Below are positions 37,423-47,072 of a stretch of DNA of 64,000 bases, one piece after another. The position numbers and the translations under genes are program-made. The stretch lies in the NCBI RefSeq assembly GCF_023634655.1, contig NZ_JAMKMS010000012.1, positions 62,001 through 126,000 on the forward strand, given 5' to 3'. Within the stretch, counting starts at the first letter, position 1. The number at the start of each line of letters is the position of its first letter. The notes under the pieces were generated by a model, which worked only from the letters and a program-made list of their open reading frames with translations, searched no databases and had not been told where the DNA came from. This DNA comes from Vibrio methylphosphonaticus. GTDB taxonomy: Bacteria > Pseudomonadota > Gammaproteobacteria > Enterobacterales > Vibrionaceae.

Positions 37423-39009
37423 ATGAGTTCATCTGCCGCAATGAAACACAACAAACCGAAAAAGCCGATATTTACCCGTTTTTTAGACGGAGTTGAATAC
37501 TTGGGGAACTTATTACCCCACCCAATTACACTATTTGCTATATTCTGTGTTGCCATCTTAGTCATGTCTGGTATTGCCGGTTACTTTGACGTTGCTGTTG
37601 TCGACCCTCGTCCAGAAGGCGCTGCAGGTCGTGCTGCTGATGGGATGATTAAAGTTGTAAGCTTATTTAATGCTGAAGGCTTACAGCTGATTGTTACTAA
37701 CCTAGTAACGAACTTTACTGGTTTTGCTCCACTTGGAACCGTGCTAGTTGCTATGCTTGGTGTTGCGATTGCTGAACACTCGGGCATGCTGTCTGCTGCA
37801 ATGCGTGGCCTAGTTATGGGCGCCTCTCAACGTATGGTTACTGTAACGGTAGTCTTTGCGGGTATTATTTCTAATACCGCTTCAGAGCTTGGCTATGTCG
37901 TTTTAATCCCGCTCGCTGCGATGCTATTCCACTCATTAGGACGTCACCCTCTAGCTGGCCTAGCTGCTGCATTTGCGGGTGTGTCTGGTGGTTACTCTGC
38001 AAACCTATTAATTGGTACCGTAGATCCGTTGCTTTCAGGTATTACTGAGACAGCAGCGCAAATGATTGACCCAACTTATTCCGTAGGCCCAGAGTCAAAC
38101 TGGTACTTTATGTTTGTGTCTACCTTCTTCATCTCAATTACAGGTGCATTTGTTACCGAGAAAATTGTTGAGCCGAAATTGGGCAAATACAATGAAGAAG
38201 AAGCGGCGGAAGATTTATCCAACGACCGTATGGGTAAACTGTCTGATGTTGAGAAGAAAGGCCTGAAAATGGCTGGTCTTGCCGTACTAATTGTAAGTGC
38301 TGTAATTGCTTCCACGATCGTTCCTGCGAACGGTGTGCTTCGTTCGGCAACGGGAGAAATAGCGGGTTCACCTTTCTTGAAGAGTATTGTCGCGTTTATC
38401 TTCGTTTTCTTTGCTATTCCAGGTTTTGTCTATGGCAAAGTCACTGGAACGATGAAGAACGATCGTGATGTTATCAATGCCATGTCTAAATCTATGTCTT
38501 CAATGGGTATGTACATAGTATTGGTGTTCTTTGCAGCCCAGTTTGTTGCTTTCTTTAAGTGGACTAACTTTGGTCAGGTATTTGCGGTAGGCGGTGCTGA
38601 TTTCTTACAAACCATCGGTTTGACGGGCCCTGCGTTGTTCTTTGCCTTCATTCTTATGTGTGGCTTTATCAACCTTATGATTGGTTCTGCATCTGCACAG
38701 TGGGCGGTAACTGCACCGATCTTCGTTCCAATGTTAATGTTGGTTGGCTACGCGCCTGAAACGATTCAAGCAGCATACCGTATTGGTGATTCGACGACGA
38801 ATATCATCACACCAATGATGAGTTACTTCGGCCTTATCCTAGCGGTAGCGACACGCTACATGAAGAACCTTGGTATTGGTACTTTGATCGCCACGATGCT
38901 GCCGTACTCTATCTGCTTCTTAGTAGGCTGGAGTGTACTGTTCTATATTTGGGTATTCGTATTTGGCTTACCTGTAGGTCCTGGTGCCGCAACGTACTAC
39001 ACGCCTTAG
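37423..39009 (+). CDS. AbgT-family transporter (second copy)
   Basis: A 528-residue AbgT-family membrane protein, clearly related to the copy at 22.4 kb: LGNLLPHPITLFAIF, NFTGFAPLGTVLVAMLGVAIAEHSG, NTASELGYVVLIPLAAM, HPLAGLAAAFAGVSGGYSANL, MIGSASAQWAVTAPIFVPM and YRIGDSTTNIITPMMSYFG. The differences (for example EHSG for DSSG, NTASE for HTAAD) lie in conserved positions, so substrate preference may differ. It starts behind an AGGAGG ribosome binding site and ends before a terminator. Substrate is p-aminobenzoyl-glutamate or a drug in characterised relatives; unknown here. Confidence 0.92.
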   Translation: MSSSAAMKHNKPKKPIFTRFLDGVEYLGNLLPHPITLFAIFCVAILVMSGIAGYFDVAVVDPRPEGAAGRAADGMIKVVSLFNAEGLQLIVTNLVTNFTGFAPLGTVLVAMLGVAIAEHSGMLSAAMRGLVMGASQRMVTVTVVFAGIISNTASELGYVVLIPLAAMLFHSLGRHPLAGLAAAFAGVSGGYSANLLIGTVDPLLSGITETAAQMIDPTYSVGPESNWYFMFVSTFFISITGAFVTEKIVEPKLGKYNEEEAAEDLSNDRMGKLSDVEKKGLKMAGLAVLIVSAVIASTIVPANGVLRSATGEIAGSPFLKSIVAFIFVFFAIPGFVYGKVTGTMKNDRDVINAMSKSMSSMGMYIVLVFFAAQFVAFFKWTNFGQVFAVGGADFLQTIGLTGPALFFAFILMCGFINLMIGSASAQWAVTAPIFVPMLMLVGYAPETIQAAYRIGDSTTNIITPMMSYFGLILAVATRYMKNLGIGTLIATMLPYSICFLVGWSVLFYIWVFVFGLPVGPGAATYYTP

Positions 39010-39041
39010 TTAATGGTAGATGGTATAACGTTATAAAAATA

Positions 39042-39070
39042 AAAATGCTCCCAATTGGGAGCATTTTTTT
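39042..39070 (+). terminator. Terminator after the second AbgT gene
   Basis: AAAATGCTCCC and GGGAGCATTTTTTT pair around AATT, with A/T runs on both sides, so it may also serve convergent yaeH. Confidence 0.88.
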
Positions 39071-39081
39071 GTGTGAGGCTG

Positions 39082-39465
39082 TTATTTTAACTTTTCTAAA
39101 TCGGCTTCAATTTCTGCAATTTTTCCAGAGACCACTTTTTCTAAGTGACGAAGGTCGGATAAGATTTTTTGTTTCACATCGATTTCTCCTACCTCAACTG
39201 GCTTGGTGATCTTGTTCAGTTCATCAATGACTAAGGTTAAGTTTCGGTTGATCTCTGTGACTTCTTTGTAGTTTTGGCTACTGCTATTGACTCGTACGCT
39301 CTTAACCTGCCTTGGGTACTTGAACTTAACACTTTTAGCAAACAGCTCGCCTTTCTGCTTACGAAAATATATTTTTAACACATCCTTGTGCGCTTCTTGT
39401 CGAATTGAGTAACGCTCAATTTGTTTAGGTTCATGAATGCCTAAACTCGTGAGGTTTGGATACAT
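39082..39465 (-). CDS. yaeH: UPF0325/DUF3461 family protein YaeH
   Basis: A 127-residue conserved cytosolic protein matching E. coli Yae[31 protein letters not shown] in pieces, [25 protein letters not shown], and the coiled C-terminus [27 protein letters not shown]. No biochemical function is established. In many gammaproteobacteria it is near glnD and map, as here. A 180-base gap separates it from glnD, so it may have its own promoter. Confidence 0.92.
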   Translation of the reverse strand: MYPNLTSLGIHEPKQIERYSIRQEAHKDVLKIYFRKQKGELFAKSVKFKYPRQVKSVRVNSSSQNYKEVTEINRNLTLVIDELNKITKPVEVGEIDVKQKILSDLRHLEKVVSGKIAEIEADLEKLK

Positions 39466-39598
39466 AGTTTACCTCTTTCATTGTGTGTTCTAAGTACAAA
39501 TGTAGCAGTCTATTGGTGTGGTAGATAGTTGATAAGTTGCACGATTAAGAAGAAATGTGGAGGAGATCGCTTAATACTCATTCTGAATGAGTAGAGCA

Positions 39599-39629
39599 AG
39601 CTAGGTTCATGATAGAACCTAGCTTTTTA
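39599..39629. terminator. Hairpin after glnD
   Basis: AGCTAGGTTC and GAACCTAGCT form a perfect 10-bp stem with a 6-base loop, 18 bases past the glnD stop. The T-tract lies on the + strand, so on the glnD strand it is a stem without U's. Confidence 0.45.
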
Positions 39630-39646
39630 GTTTGAGAATGACGCCA

Positions 39647-42271
39647 CTATGCCGATATTTGTTCTGAAATAGTGTCGTGCAGTTTCTGTTTCAGCGCTTC
39701 CTCTTCTTCTTCTGAAAGACGCCCTCCAGTGGCACTGGTTAAAATGAATAAATCCTCGGCACGCTCACCAATGGTCGTGATTTTGGCGGCATGGAGGCTC
39801 ACATCACACTGAGCGAATGTGGCACCTACTTTGGCAAGCAACCCTGGCGCATCAAGTGCAACGAGCTCCATTAGTGTTCGTTTCTTACTTTTTGTTGGTA
39901 GAAAGTCCACTTTGGTTTTTACGTTGAAATGTTTTAAGTTTCGCGGTGCACGGCGCGCTTTTATTTTGGTTGCTTTCCCGCTTTCGAGTACTCGAACTAA
40001 GTGTTTAATGACAGCTGAGTGGCGGGTGGTGTCGATGGTTTTACTGTGGTGATCTAACACCATAAACGTATCGAGAACAAACCCGTCTTTACTGGTCATG
40101 ATTTGTGCGTCGTGGACATTAAAATTGCGTCTATCGAGCTCGGCAACCACGGTCGCGAATAAAGCGGGCTGGTCTTTGCTGTAAACAAACACTTCAGTGC
40201 CGCCTCGGGTTGCTTTTTTGCTCATCAGCACCAGCGGTTTAGATGGATTTTCGGAATTTAAAATGTGTTCACAATGCCAAGCGATCTGTTTGTGAGTATG
40301 GCGTAAGAAGTAATCTGCCTTAAATCGTTGCCACAAGACCTCTATTTCACGGGCAGCAAAGCCTTGCTTTCTTAGTAGCGCAGAGGCGAGTTGTTGGTTG
40401 TGACGAATACGGTCTCGTACATCGACGGGGTTTTCAAGACCGCGTCTTAATACGCGCTGGGTGGAGTGAAACAACTCTGCAAGTAAGGTTCGCTTCCAAC
40501 TGTTCCAGAGTTCCGGGTTAGTGGCGCAAATGTCGGCGACAGTAAGGCAGACTAGGTATTCTAAATACTCTTCATCACGAACTTTCTTGGCAAACTCAAT
40601 GATGACATCTGGATCGTAAATATCACGTCGTTGAGCGGTCACAGACATCAAGAGGTGGTTTTGTACCAGCCATGAGACGAGTTTCGCTTCTGGCTTTGAA
40701 AGCCCATGTTCAATGCAAAATTCGAACGCTTCAACCGCGCCAATTTCAGAGTGATCACCACCGCGACCTTTACCAATATCATGAAAAATGGCAGCAAGAA
40801 TCAGCAGTTCTTTCTTTTGCATCCTTGGATAGACTTCACAGCATATAGGATGTTTAGAATAATTTTCTTCCAAACTAAAGGTATGGATGTGGTTGAGTAA
40901 CCGCACGCTGTGTTCATCGACGGTATAAACATGAAACAGGTCGAACTGCATTTGACCAACAATTTGACTCCATTGCGGCAGGTAAGCGGCTAACACCCCT
41001 AACTTATGCATTAATCGGAAAGCACGGTGAAGGGCGTTAGGGTGGCGGACAAGATCCATAAACTTGTCTCGCGCGGCAGGAATTTCATGTAAGAACTTAT
41101 TTAACCGACGACGGGCAGTACGAAGTTGACGTAAAGTTGCAGGGCTAACGCCTTCGATACTCGAATCGTTAGCGATGTGGATAAACATATCCAAGATGGT
41201 TTCTGGTCGAGCCTGAAAAAGTGCGGGTTTCCTTGCTTCAATAAGGTGCCCCCGACGTTGAAAGTCGCTATCGAGGACCTCTGCGGCAACGATTTGTCCT
41301 TTGTTGATGATGGCTTGGTCAAAAAGTTTCAACAACATTTTGTTTAGCTCAGCCACCCGTCTTAAGGTGCGGTAAAACTCTTTCATCATCATCTCTACGG
41401 CGATGTTACCTTCACCGGTAAAGCCAAGGCTCTCTGCAACTTGGGCTTGATGACCAAAAGTGAGTCGATTGTCATAACGTCTGAGCTCAATATGCAAGGC
41501 AAAACGCACACGCCATAAGAAATTTTGACACTCAACAAGCTCACGATACTCCGCATCAGTGAGAAAGCCAAAGCGGCTCATTTCAAATAAAGAGGTAGCG
41601 CCAAAGTGGCGACGAGCAACCCAACTTAAGGTATGAATGTCACGGAGGCCGCCAGGCGTAGACTTGATATCGGGTTCTAAATTGTAAGTGGTATCGTGAT
41701 ACTTAGAGTGACGGTTTTTTTGTTCGTTAATTTTTGCTCGGTAAAAGTCTTCTGATGTCCAAAATGTGTCGGAATCCACAACACTTTTCAATTGTGAGAA
41801 CGTATCCTCACTCCCACATAGCAATCTTGCTTCTTGTAGGTTTGTTGCGACGGTAAGATCGGATTGCCCTATTTCGACGCACTCTGCCACCGTTCGAACC
41901 GCATGACCGACCTCTAAGCGGAGGTCCCATAACAAAGTAATGAATTCACTGACAATGGTTTCTAGCGCGGGGGTGAGCTTATTACGCGAGACAAATAGAA
42001 TATCGATATCGGAAAGTGGATGGAGTTCACCTCTGCCATAACCGCCGACAGCGACCAATGCGAGGTTGGTCTGATTATTAAGGCCGCTGTGCTGCCAAAG
42101 TCGGTTGAGCAGTAAATCAATGTAGTCTGAACGACCAAGAATCAGATCCGCGATGGGATGGTGATTCAAAAATTCGTGCTTTTGATGGTCGGAAAAGGTA
42201 TCCAACTGGGTTTTGAGTTCTTCAACCGTCAGCTGTTCATCGCTGAGTGTCGTGGGAGTCTGAAAAGTCAT
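39647..42271 (-). CDS. glnD: Bifunctional uridylyltransferase/uridylyl-removing enzyme GlnD
   Basis: GlnD senses glutamine and adds or removes UMP from the PII proteins, setting nitrogen control. The 874 residues contain the nucleotidyltransferase site GGYGRGELHPLSDIDILF (about 72-89), a PII-uridylyltransferase domain with YNLEPDIKSTPGGLRDI, an HD phosphohydrolase domain (AAIFHDIGKGRGGDHSEIG) and two C-terminal ACT domains that bind glutamine (VFVYSKDQPALFATV; LVALDAPGLLAKVG). I start at ATG 42271 (MTFQTPTTLS); 27 extra upstream codons in frame are Phe-rich and unlike the family, though no clear Shine-Dalgarno is seen. Confidence 0.95.
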   Translation of the reverse strand: MTFQTPTTLSDEQLTVEELKTQLDTFSDHQKHEFLNHHPIADLILGRSDYIDLLLNRLWQHSGLNNQTNLALVAVGGYGRGELHPLSDIDILFVSRNKLTPALETIVSEFITLLWDLRLEVGHAVRTVAECVEIGQSDLTVATNLQEARLLCGSEDTFSQLKSVVDSDTFWTSEDFYRAKINEQKNRHSKYHDTTYNLEPDIKSTPGGLRDIHTLSWVARRHFGATSLFEMSRFGFLTDAEYRELVECQNFLWRVRFALHIELRRYDNRLTFGHQAQVAESLGFTGEGNIAVEMMMKEFYRTLRRVAELNKMLLKLFDQAIINKGQIVAAEVLDSDFQRRGHLIEARKPALFQARPETILDMFIHIANDSSIEGVSPATLRQLRTARRRLNKFLHEIPAARDKFMDLVRHPNALHRAFRLMHKLGVLAAYLPQWSQIVGQMQFDLFHVYTVDEHSVRLLNHIHTFSLEENYSKHPICCEVYPRMQKKELLILAAIFHDIGKGRGGDHSEIGAVEAFEFCIEHGLSKPEAKLVSWLVQNHLLMSVTAQRRDIYDPDVIIEFAKKVRDEEYLEYLVCLTVADICATNPELWNSWKRTLLAELFHSTQRVLRRGLENPVDVRDRIRHNQQLASALLRKQGFAAREIEVLWQRFKADYFLRHTHKQIAWHCEHILNSENPSKPLVLMSKKATRGGTEVFVYSKDQPALFATVVAELDRRNFNVHDAQIMTSKDGFVLDTFMVLDHHSKTIDTTRHSAVIKHLVRVLESGKATKIKARRAPRNLKHFNVKTKVDFLPTKSKKRTLMELVALDAPGLLAKVGATFAQCDVSLHAAKITTIGERAEDLFILTSATGGRLSEEEEEALKQKLHDTISEQISA

Positions 42272-42337
42272 AAAGGGAGCAATCCGTGCAAGCAAAAAGA
42301 AAAATCTAACTATGGTTATACCAAAATGGGGAAGATA

Positions 42338-42370
42338 AAAAAATATCCTCACGTTGTGAGGATATTTTTA
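42338..42370. terminator. Terminator after map
   Basis: AAAAATATCCTCAC and GTGAGGATATTTTT pair perfectly around GTT, with T-runs on both strands, 24 bases past the map stop. Confidence 0.85.
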
Positions 42371-42392
42371 TAAAGACTGAATGATGGAACAA

Positions 42393-43271
42393 TTAGGCGT
42401 TATTCATCTGACGGGGAATGGTTTCCTCGGCTCTCAGTGTGAGCACTTCACAGCCAGTTTTGGTCACCACAATAGTATGTTCCCATTGCGCTGAGTTCTT
42501 ACCATCACCGGTATAAACGGTCCAGTCGTCATCGGCGTCGATGCTACAACCAAATTTACCGGCATTAATCATTGGCTCGATGGTGAACACCATGCCTTCT
42601 TTTAGTACTCGGCGATCGGCATTTTTATAGTGAACAACCTGAGGCTCTTCATGAAACTCAGAACCAATACCGTGACCACAAAAATCTTTGACGATAGAGA
42701 ACTTTGCACGAGGGTTGTTCTTGTTGTTGGTCTTAATATACTTCTCGATTTCTGTGCCGATAGCGCCAACGGTTGAACCCGGTTTGACGGTTTTCATACC
42801 TAAATACAGCGCTTCTTGAGCGACCATGCACAAACGTTTATCGGCAGGGGAGACATCACCAATTAGAAACATTTTTGATGTATCGCCGTGATAGCCTTCT
42901 GGTCGAGTATCCAGTGAAGCATTCTCATCATTTGGAATGATGACAGTGACATCTACGTTGACGATATCACCGCTCTTAAGTACCGCAGGCTTAGTTTTGC
43001 CAGTGGTTCCCATCTCATCTTTTTCTGCAGGGATGCCATGGCAAACGATATGGTTGATAGAAGTACAGATAGACTTTGGGTAGCCATGATAATCAAGAGG
43101 CGCTGAGTATGCGCCGTTTTTTCGTGTGTAATCAGCACAAATTCTATCAAGCTCCTCGGTAGTCGTACCCTCTTTGACGTGGGGTTCGATCATTTCCAAA
43201 AGCTCGGCCGCAAGTTTACCTGCGATACGCATTCTTTCGATTTCAGCTTCAGTTTTGATTTTGATAGACAT
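42393..43271 (-). CDS. map: Methionine aminopeptidase, type I
   Basis: Map removes the initiator methionine from new proteins and is essential. The metal-binding residues of the family are visible in order: His in INHIVCHGIP, Asp in VDVTV, Asp in YHGDTSKMF, His in CGHGIGSEFHEEP, Glu in FTIEPMIN and Glu in QWEHTIVV. At 292 residues it is longer than E. coli Map (264), with two insertions around EKDEMGTTGKTKP and IPNDENASLDTRPEG. It is divergent from rpsB, the arrangement seen in E. coli. Confidence 0.95.
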   Translation of the reverse strand: MSIKIKTEAEIERMRIAGKLAAELLEMIEPHVKEGTTTEELDRICADYTRKNGAYSAPLDYHGYPKSICTSINHIVCHGIPAEKDEMGTTGKTKPAVLKSGDIVNVDVTVIIPNDENASLDTRPEGYHGDTSKMFLIGDVSPADKRLCMVAQEALYLGMKTVKPGSTVGAIGTEIEKYIKTNNKNNPRAKFSIVKDFCGHGIGSEFHEEPQVVHYKNADRRVLKEGMVFTIEPMINAGKFGCSIDADDDWTVYTGDGKNSAQWEHTIVVTKTGCEVLTLRAEETIPRQMNNA

Positions 43272-43439
43272 TTGTGTTCTCTACTCTCTAATTTGACGCG
43301 TTATTCTAACAACGACGAGATTAAGCGCAACAAGAATAAAACTCGTTTCTAAGATTGTTACACTGATAACTGTAGTTCGGATTGGTTATTTATGTTGTCA
43401 GAGCGTGCTTCGAATTTGCTCAATTATTGTGATTTTTCT

Positions 43440-43643
43440 AGCATTGAGGTAGCAAAATATGGTATAAAGCGCGCCAGAATATAGAGTCAGTTTCTCCTTA
43501 GCGGCGAGCTGCCTTTGTTTTCTTATTAACTTTAATTTAAATCACACACATTTCGTCACATGTTCCGGGGTGCTTGAGTAATCATTCATACCAAGTCGGA
43601 TTCATGGGAAGTGTGGAGGCCTAACCCCATAGAGGATTTTAAA
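43440..43643 (+). promoter_or_regulatory. rpsB promoter and leader (probable S2-responsive region)
   Basis: A -10-like TATAAA (43463-43468) is followed by GCGCGCC, a GC-rich discriminator typical of stringently controlled ribosomal promoters. The 160-base leader ends with GGGGTGCTT and GTGTGGAGGCCTAACCCC before the AGAGGA ribosome site. Autogenous control of rpsB-tsf by S2 through a conserved leader is known in gammaproteobacteria; that this leader is that element is inferred from position and general pattern. Confidence 0.5.
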
Positions 43644-44378
43644 ATGGCAACTGTATCAATGCGCGATATGCTTAAAGCTGGTGTTCACTTCGGTCACCAA
43701 ACTCGTTACTGGAACCCAAAAATGAAGCCATTCATCTTTGGTGCTCGTAACAAAGTTCATATCATCAACCTAGAAAAAACTGTACCTATGTTCAACGATG
43801 CACTAGCTGAGCTAGCTAAAATCGGTGAGAAAAAAGGTAAAGTTCTTTTTGTTGGTACTAAGCGCGCTGCGTCTGAAGCTGTTAAAGAAGCTGCAATCAA
43901 CAGCAACCAGTACTACGTGAACAACCGTTGGTTGGGCGGCATGCTAACGAACTACAAAACAGTTCGTCAGTCTATCAAGCGTCTAAAAGAATATGAAGCG
44001 CAAGCTCAAGACGGTACTTTCGAGAAAATCACTAAGAAAGAAGCTCTAATGCGTACTCGTGAAATGGAGAAGCTAGAGAAGTCTCTTGGTGGTATCAAGA
44101 ACATGGGCGGTCTTCCTGACGCACTATTCGTAATCGACGCTGATCACGAGCACATCGCTGTTAAAGAAGCAAACAACCTAGGTATCCCAGTTTACGCTGT
44201 AGTTGATACTAACTCTAACCCAGACGGCGTTGATTTCATCATTCCTGGTAATGATGATGCAATCCGTGCAGTACAGCTTTACCTAAACGCTGCTGCAGAT
44301 TCGGTTAAAGAAGGTCGTAACAAAGATGTTGCTGCTGTAGCTGCTGAAAAAGACGGTTTCGTAGAAGAAGCTGAATAA
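43644..44378 (+). CDS. rpsB: 30S ribosomal protein S2
   Basis: S2 is a late-assembling small-subunit protein located at the back of the 30S head-body junction and needed for S1 binding. The 244 residues include [28 protein letters not shown] in segments near the N-terminus, [19 protein letters not shown], and [19 protein letters not shown]-type motifs. ATG 43644 with AGAGGA upstream gives the normal N-terminus [10 protein letters not shown], so a start 33 bases earlier is rejected. Strong codon bias fits high expression. Co-transcribed with tsf through a partial terminator. Confidence 0.98.
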   Translation: MATVSMRDMLKAGVHFGHQTRYWNPKMKPFIFGARNKVHIINLEKTVPMFNDALAELAKIGEKKGKVLFVGTKRAASEAVKEAAINSNQYYVNNRWLGGMLTNYKTVRQSIKRLKEYEAQAQDGTFEKITKKEALMRTREMEKLEKSLGGIKNMGGLPDALFVIDADHEHIAVKEANNLGIPVYAVVDTNSNPDGVDFIIPGNDDAIRAVQLYLNAAADSVKEGRNKDVAAVAAEKDGFVEEAE

Positions 44379-44447
44379 TAGCGACTATAAGTCACACTTA
44401 GTTTTGGGCGACATCTAGTCTTCATATAAACTAAGTTATAGTTAGCA

Positions 44448-44480
44448 ATCAGGGGCCCCAATGAGAGCCCCTGATTTTTA
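44448..44480 (+). terminator. Attenuator-like terminator between rpsB and tsf
   Basis: ATCAGGGGC (44448-44456) and GCCCCTGAT (44467-44475) pair perfectly and are followed by TTTTTA. A leaky terminator here would let S2 be made in excess of EF-Ts, or the reverse by reinitiation. Confidence 0.7.
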
Positions 44481-44510
44481 CCTAGTTTGGAATCAACTGA
44501 GGATTTTGGA

Positions 44511-45356
44511 ATGGCAACTGTTACTGCTGCTCTTGTAAAAGAACTTCGCGAGCGCACAGCCGCTGGCATGATGGAATGTAAAAAAGCGCTTGTTGAAGCA
44601 AATGCTGATATCGAATTAGCAATTGAAAACATGCGTAAAAGCGGCGCTGCTAAAGCTGCTAAAAAAGCAGGCAACGTAGCTGCTGAAGGCACAATTATCA
44701 TTAAAGAAGACGCTGGCGTTGCCGCTCTTGTTGAAGTTAACTGCCAAACTGACTTCGTAGCTAAAGATGCAAGCTTCCTTGCATTTGCTAACGAAGTAGC
44801 TGACGCTGCTCTAGCTGAAAAACTAGAAGCTGCTGAACTTCAAGCTAAATTTGAAGATGCACGTATTGCTCTAGTAACTAAAATCGGTGAGAACATCAGC
44901 ATCCGTCGCGTTGCGTTCATCGAAGGTGCAAACGTTGGTTCTTACCGCCACGGCGACCGTATCGGTGTTGTAGTAGCTGGTGAAGCTGACGCAGAAACGA
45001 TCAAGCACGTTGCTATGCACGTTGCAGCATCTAAGCCTGAGTTTGTAAACCCTTCTGACGTACCTGCAGATGTAGTTGCTAAAGAGCAAGCGGTTCAAGT
45101 TGAAATCGCAATGAACGAAGGCAAACCTCAAGAGATCGCTGAGAAAATGGTTATCGGCCGTATGAAGAAATTCACGGGCGAAATCTCTCTAACAGGTCAA
45201 GCTTTCATCATGGAACCTAAGAAAACTGTTGGCGAAATCTTGAAAGAGAAAGGTGCTACAGTAACTAACTTCATTCGTTTAGAAGTTGGTGAAGGTATCG
45301 AGAAAGCAGCTGAAATGAGCTTCGCTGACGAAGTAGCTGCGGTACAGAAAGGTTAA
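44511..45356 (+). CDS. tsf: Translation elongation factor Ts
   Basis: EF-Ts exchanges GDP for GTP on EF-Tu. The 281 residues show the N-terminal UBA-like domain ([19 protein letters not shown], about 8-26, then [14 protein letters not shown]), the TDFVAKD motif near residue 81 that contacts EF-Tu, and the dimerisation/C-terminal domains with [18 protein letters not shown] 44511 is chosen, with GAGGA upstream, not a start 24 bases earlier. It follows rpsB in the conserved order rpsB-tsf-pyrH-frr. Confidence 0.98.
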   Translation: MATVTAALVKELRERTAAGMMECKKALVEANADIELAIENMRKSGAAKAAKKAGNVAAEGTIIIKEDAGVAALVEVNCQTDFVAKDASFLAFANEVADAALAEKLEAAELQAKFEDARIALVTKIGENISIRRVAFIEGANVGSYRHGDRIGVVVAGEADAETIKHVAMHVAASKPEFVNPSDVPADVVAKEQAVQVEIAMNEGKPQEIAEKMVIGRMKKFTGEISLTGQAFIMEPKKTVGEILKEKGATVTNFIRLEVGEGIEKAAEMSFADEVAAVQKG

Positions 45357-45378
45357 TCCTTCTCTGTCTCGTTGAATT

Positions 45379-45408
45379 AAAGACCGTAGCCAAGGCTGCG
45401 GTCTTTTT
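45379..45408 (+). terminator. Terminator after tsf
   Basis: AAAGACCGTAGCC and GGCTGCGGTCTTTTT pair with one A-C mismatch around AA, 22 bases after the stop. Confidence 0.85.
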
Positions 45409-45496
45409 GCGAGTAGACTAGGTGGTAATTTTTTAACCGTCATGAATTAAGATTTACTTGGCCAGCACCTGCATTGCTACGTTTCGTAAAGGCTAT

Positions 45497-45544
45497 GTCA
45501 CAAGTGCTAAGGGTCACAAGAGCTAAGCGTCGCAAGTGCTATAT
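45497..45544 (+). repeat. Three imperfect 16-bp tandem repeats before pyrH
   Basis: GTCACAAGTGCTAAGG, GTCACAAGAGCTAAGC and GTCGCAAGTGCTATAT follow each other without gaps (45497-45512, 45513-45528, 45529-45544), ending 60 bases before pyrH. Copies one and two differ at two positions. Confidence 0.7.
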
Positions 45545-45603
45545 TAGTATTGAATCTTAATCCATGACCGTTAATCGACAACTCTCTTTGGAAGGTGAAC
45601 TCC

Positions 45604-46335
45604 ATGACAACGAACCCAAAACCAGCGTATCAACGTATTCTGTTAAAACTCAGTGGTGAAGCGCTGCAAGGCGAAGAAGGCTTTGGTATTGATCCATCTA
45701 TCTTAGAGCGTATGGCTCAAGAAGTGAAAGAATTGGTAGAGCTGGGCGTTCAAGTTGGTGTCGTCATCGGTGGTGGCAACCTTTTCCGTGGTGCGGGTCT
45801 TGCTGAAGCTGGTATGAACCGAGTAGTGGGCGACCACATGGGAATGTTGGCGACGGTAATGAATGGTTTAGCAATGCGTGATGCGTTGCACCGTGCTTAC
45901 GTGAATGCTCGTGTGATGTCTGCTATACCGCTTAAAGGTGTGTGTGACGATTACAACTGGGCGGATGCTATCCGTGAATTAAGACAGGGCCGTGTGGTTA
46001 TTTTCTCTGCCGGTACTGGTAACCCGTTCTTTACGACAGATTCCGCGGCTTGTTTACGTGGTATCGAAATTGAAGCGGACGTGGTACTTAAAGCAACAAA
46101 AGTAGATGGTGTATTTAGTGCAGACCCTGTCTCTAACCCAGATGCTGAATTATATGATAAGCTTGCATACAATACTGTTCTAGATAAAGAACTTAAGGTT
46201 ATGGACTTAGCCGCGTTTACTCTAGCTCGTGATCATAAAATGCCAATTCGTGTTTTCAACATGAATAAGCCTGGAGCACTTCGTCGAGTTGTGATGGGTG
46301 AAACGGAAGGCACACTTATCAGTGACGAAGAATAA
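45604..46335 (+). CDS. pyrH: UMP kinase PyrH
   Basis: PyrH phosphorylates UMP to UDP using ATP and is feedback-inhibited by UTP and activated by GTP; it is a hexamer of the amino-acid-kinase fold. The 243 residues show [13 protein letters not shown] (about 12-24), the glycine-rich [30 protein letters not shown], and [27 protein letters not shown] with the substrate-binding residues. ATG 45604 has AAGGTGA eight bases before it; an in-frame GTG three codons earlier lies too close. It lies 250 bases after tsf with its own upstream repeats, then frr. Confidence 0.97.
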   Translation: MTTNPKPAYQRILLKLSGEALQGEEGFGIDPSILERMAQEVKELVELGVQVGVVIGGGNLFRGAGLAEAGMNRVVGDHMGMLATVMNGLAMRDALHRAYVNARVMSAIPLKGVCDDYNWADAIRELRQGRVVIFSAGTGNPFFTTDSAACLRGIEIEADVVLKATKVDGVFSADPVSNPDAELYDKLAYNTVLDKELKVMDLAAFTLARDHKMPIRVFNMNKPGALRRVVMGETEGTLISDEE

Positions 46336-46372
46336 GAGTAAACTCTGTCACTAGGGTTTATCGAAAGAAACG

Positions 46373-46396
46373 ACCTAAATGCGTAAGCGCATTTAG
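46373..46396 (+). other. 10-bp perfect stem-loop in the frr leader
   Basis: CCTAAATGCG (46373-46382) and CGCATTTAGG (46387-46396) pair perfectly around TAAG, 23 bases before the frr GTG, without a U-tract. Confidence 0.6.
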
Positions 46397-46419
46397 GTGC
46401 ACATTATTAAGGTGATATT

Positions 46420-46977
46420 GTGATTAACGAAATCAAGCAAGACGCTCAAGAGCGTATGGAAAAAAGTGTTGAAGCACTAAAAAACAATCTATCAAAAATT
46501 CGTACAGGTCGTGCGCACCCAAGCCTACTTCAAGGCCTTTCTGTTGAATACTATGGCGCGCCGACTCCTTTGAATCAGGTTGCTAACGTTATCGCTGAAG
46601 ATGCACGTACTCTTGCTATTACGGTATTTGATAAAGAGCTGACGCAAAAAGTTGAAAAAGCGATTCTAATGTCAGATCTAGGTTTGAACCCTATGTCTGC
46701 AGGTACCGTTATTCGTGTACCGCTACCACCGTTGACAGAAGAGCGTCGTAAAGACCTTGTTAAGATTGTTCGTGGCGAAGCTGAAGGTGGCCGAGTGGCT
46801 ATCCGCAATATCCGTCGTGATGCAAATGGTGACCTTAAAGCGCTATTAAAAGATAAAGAAATCTCTGAAGACGAAGATCGTAAAGCGCAAGATGAGATTC
46901 AAAAACTGACTGACATTGCTGTGAAAAATGTAGATGACACATTAGCAGCGAAAGAAAAAGAGTTGATGGAAGTTTAA
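46420..46977 (+). CDS. frr: Ribosome recycling factor
   Basis: RRF splits post-termination ribosomes with EF-G; it is L-shaped with a three-helix domain and a small beta domain. The 185 residues equal E. coli Frr in length. Visible: [27 protein letters not shown] pieces near 20-46, [41 protein letters not shown] and the C-terminal [23 protein letters not shown] helix. It starts with GTG (AAGGTGA five bases before); the start fits the family N-terminus MINEIKQDA. It is followed by a terminator before uppS. Confidence 0.97.
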   Translation: MINEIKQDAQERMEKSVEALKNNLSKIRTGRAHPSLLQGLSVEYYGAPTPLNQVANVIAEDARTLAITVFDKELTQKVEKAILMSDLGLNPMSAGTVIRVPLPPLTEERRKDLVKIVRGEAEGGRVAIRNIRRDANGDLKALLKDKEISEDEDRKAQDEIQKLTDIAVKNVDDTLAAKEKELMEV

Positions 46978-46998
46978 TTCTTAATCACTTGCACCTGC

Positions 46999-47032
46999 GA
47001 AAAACGCTGTGCTGACAGCACAGCGTTTTTTT
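46999..47032 (+). terminator. Terminator after frr
   Basis: AAAAACGCTGTGCT and AGCACAGCGTTTTTTT pair across GAC, with a seven-T tract. Confidence 0.85.
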
Positions 47033-47072
47033 ATGCTACTCTGTTTGTCCCTAATTATTACTAAACTCTTTT

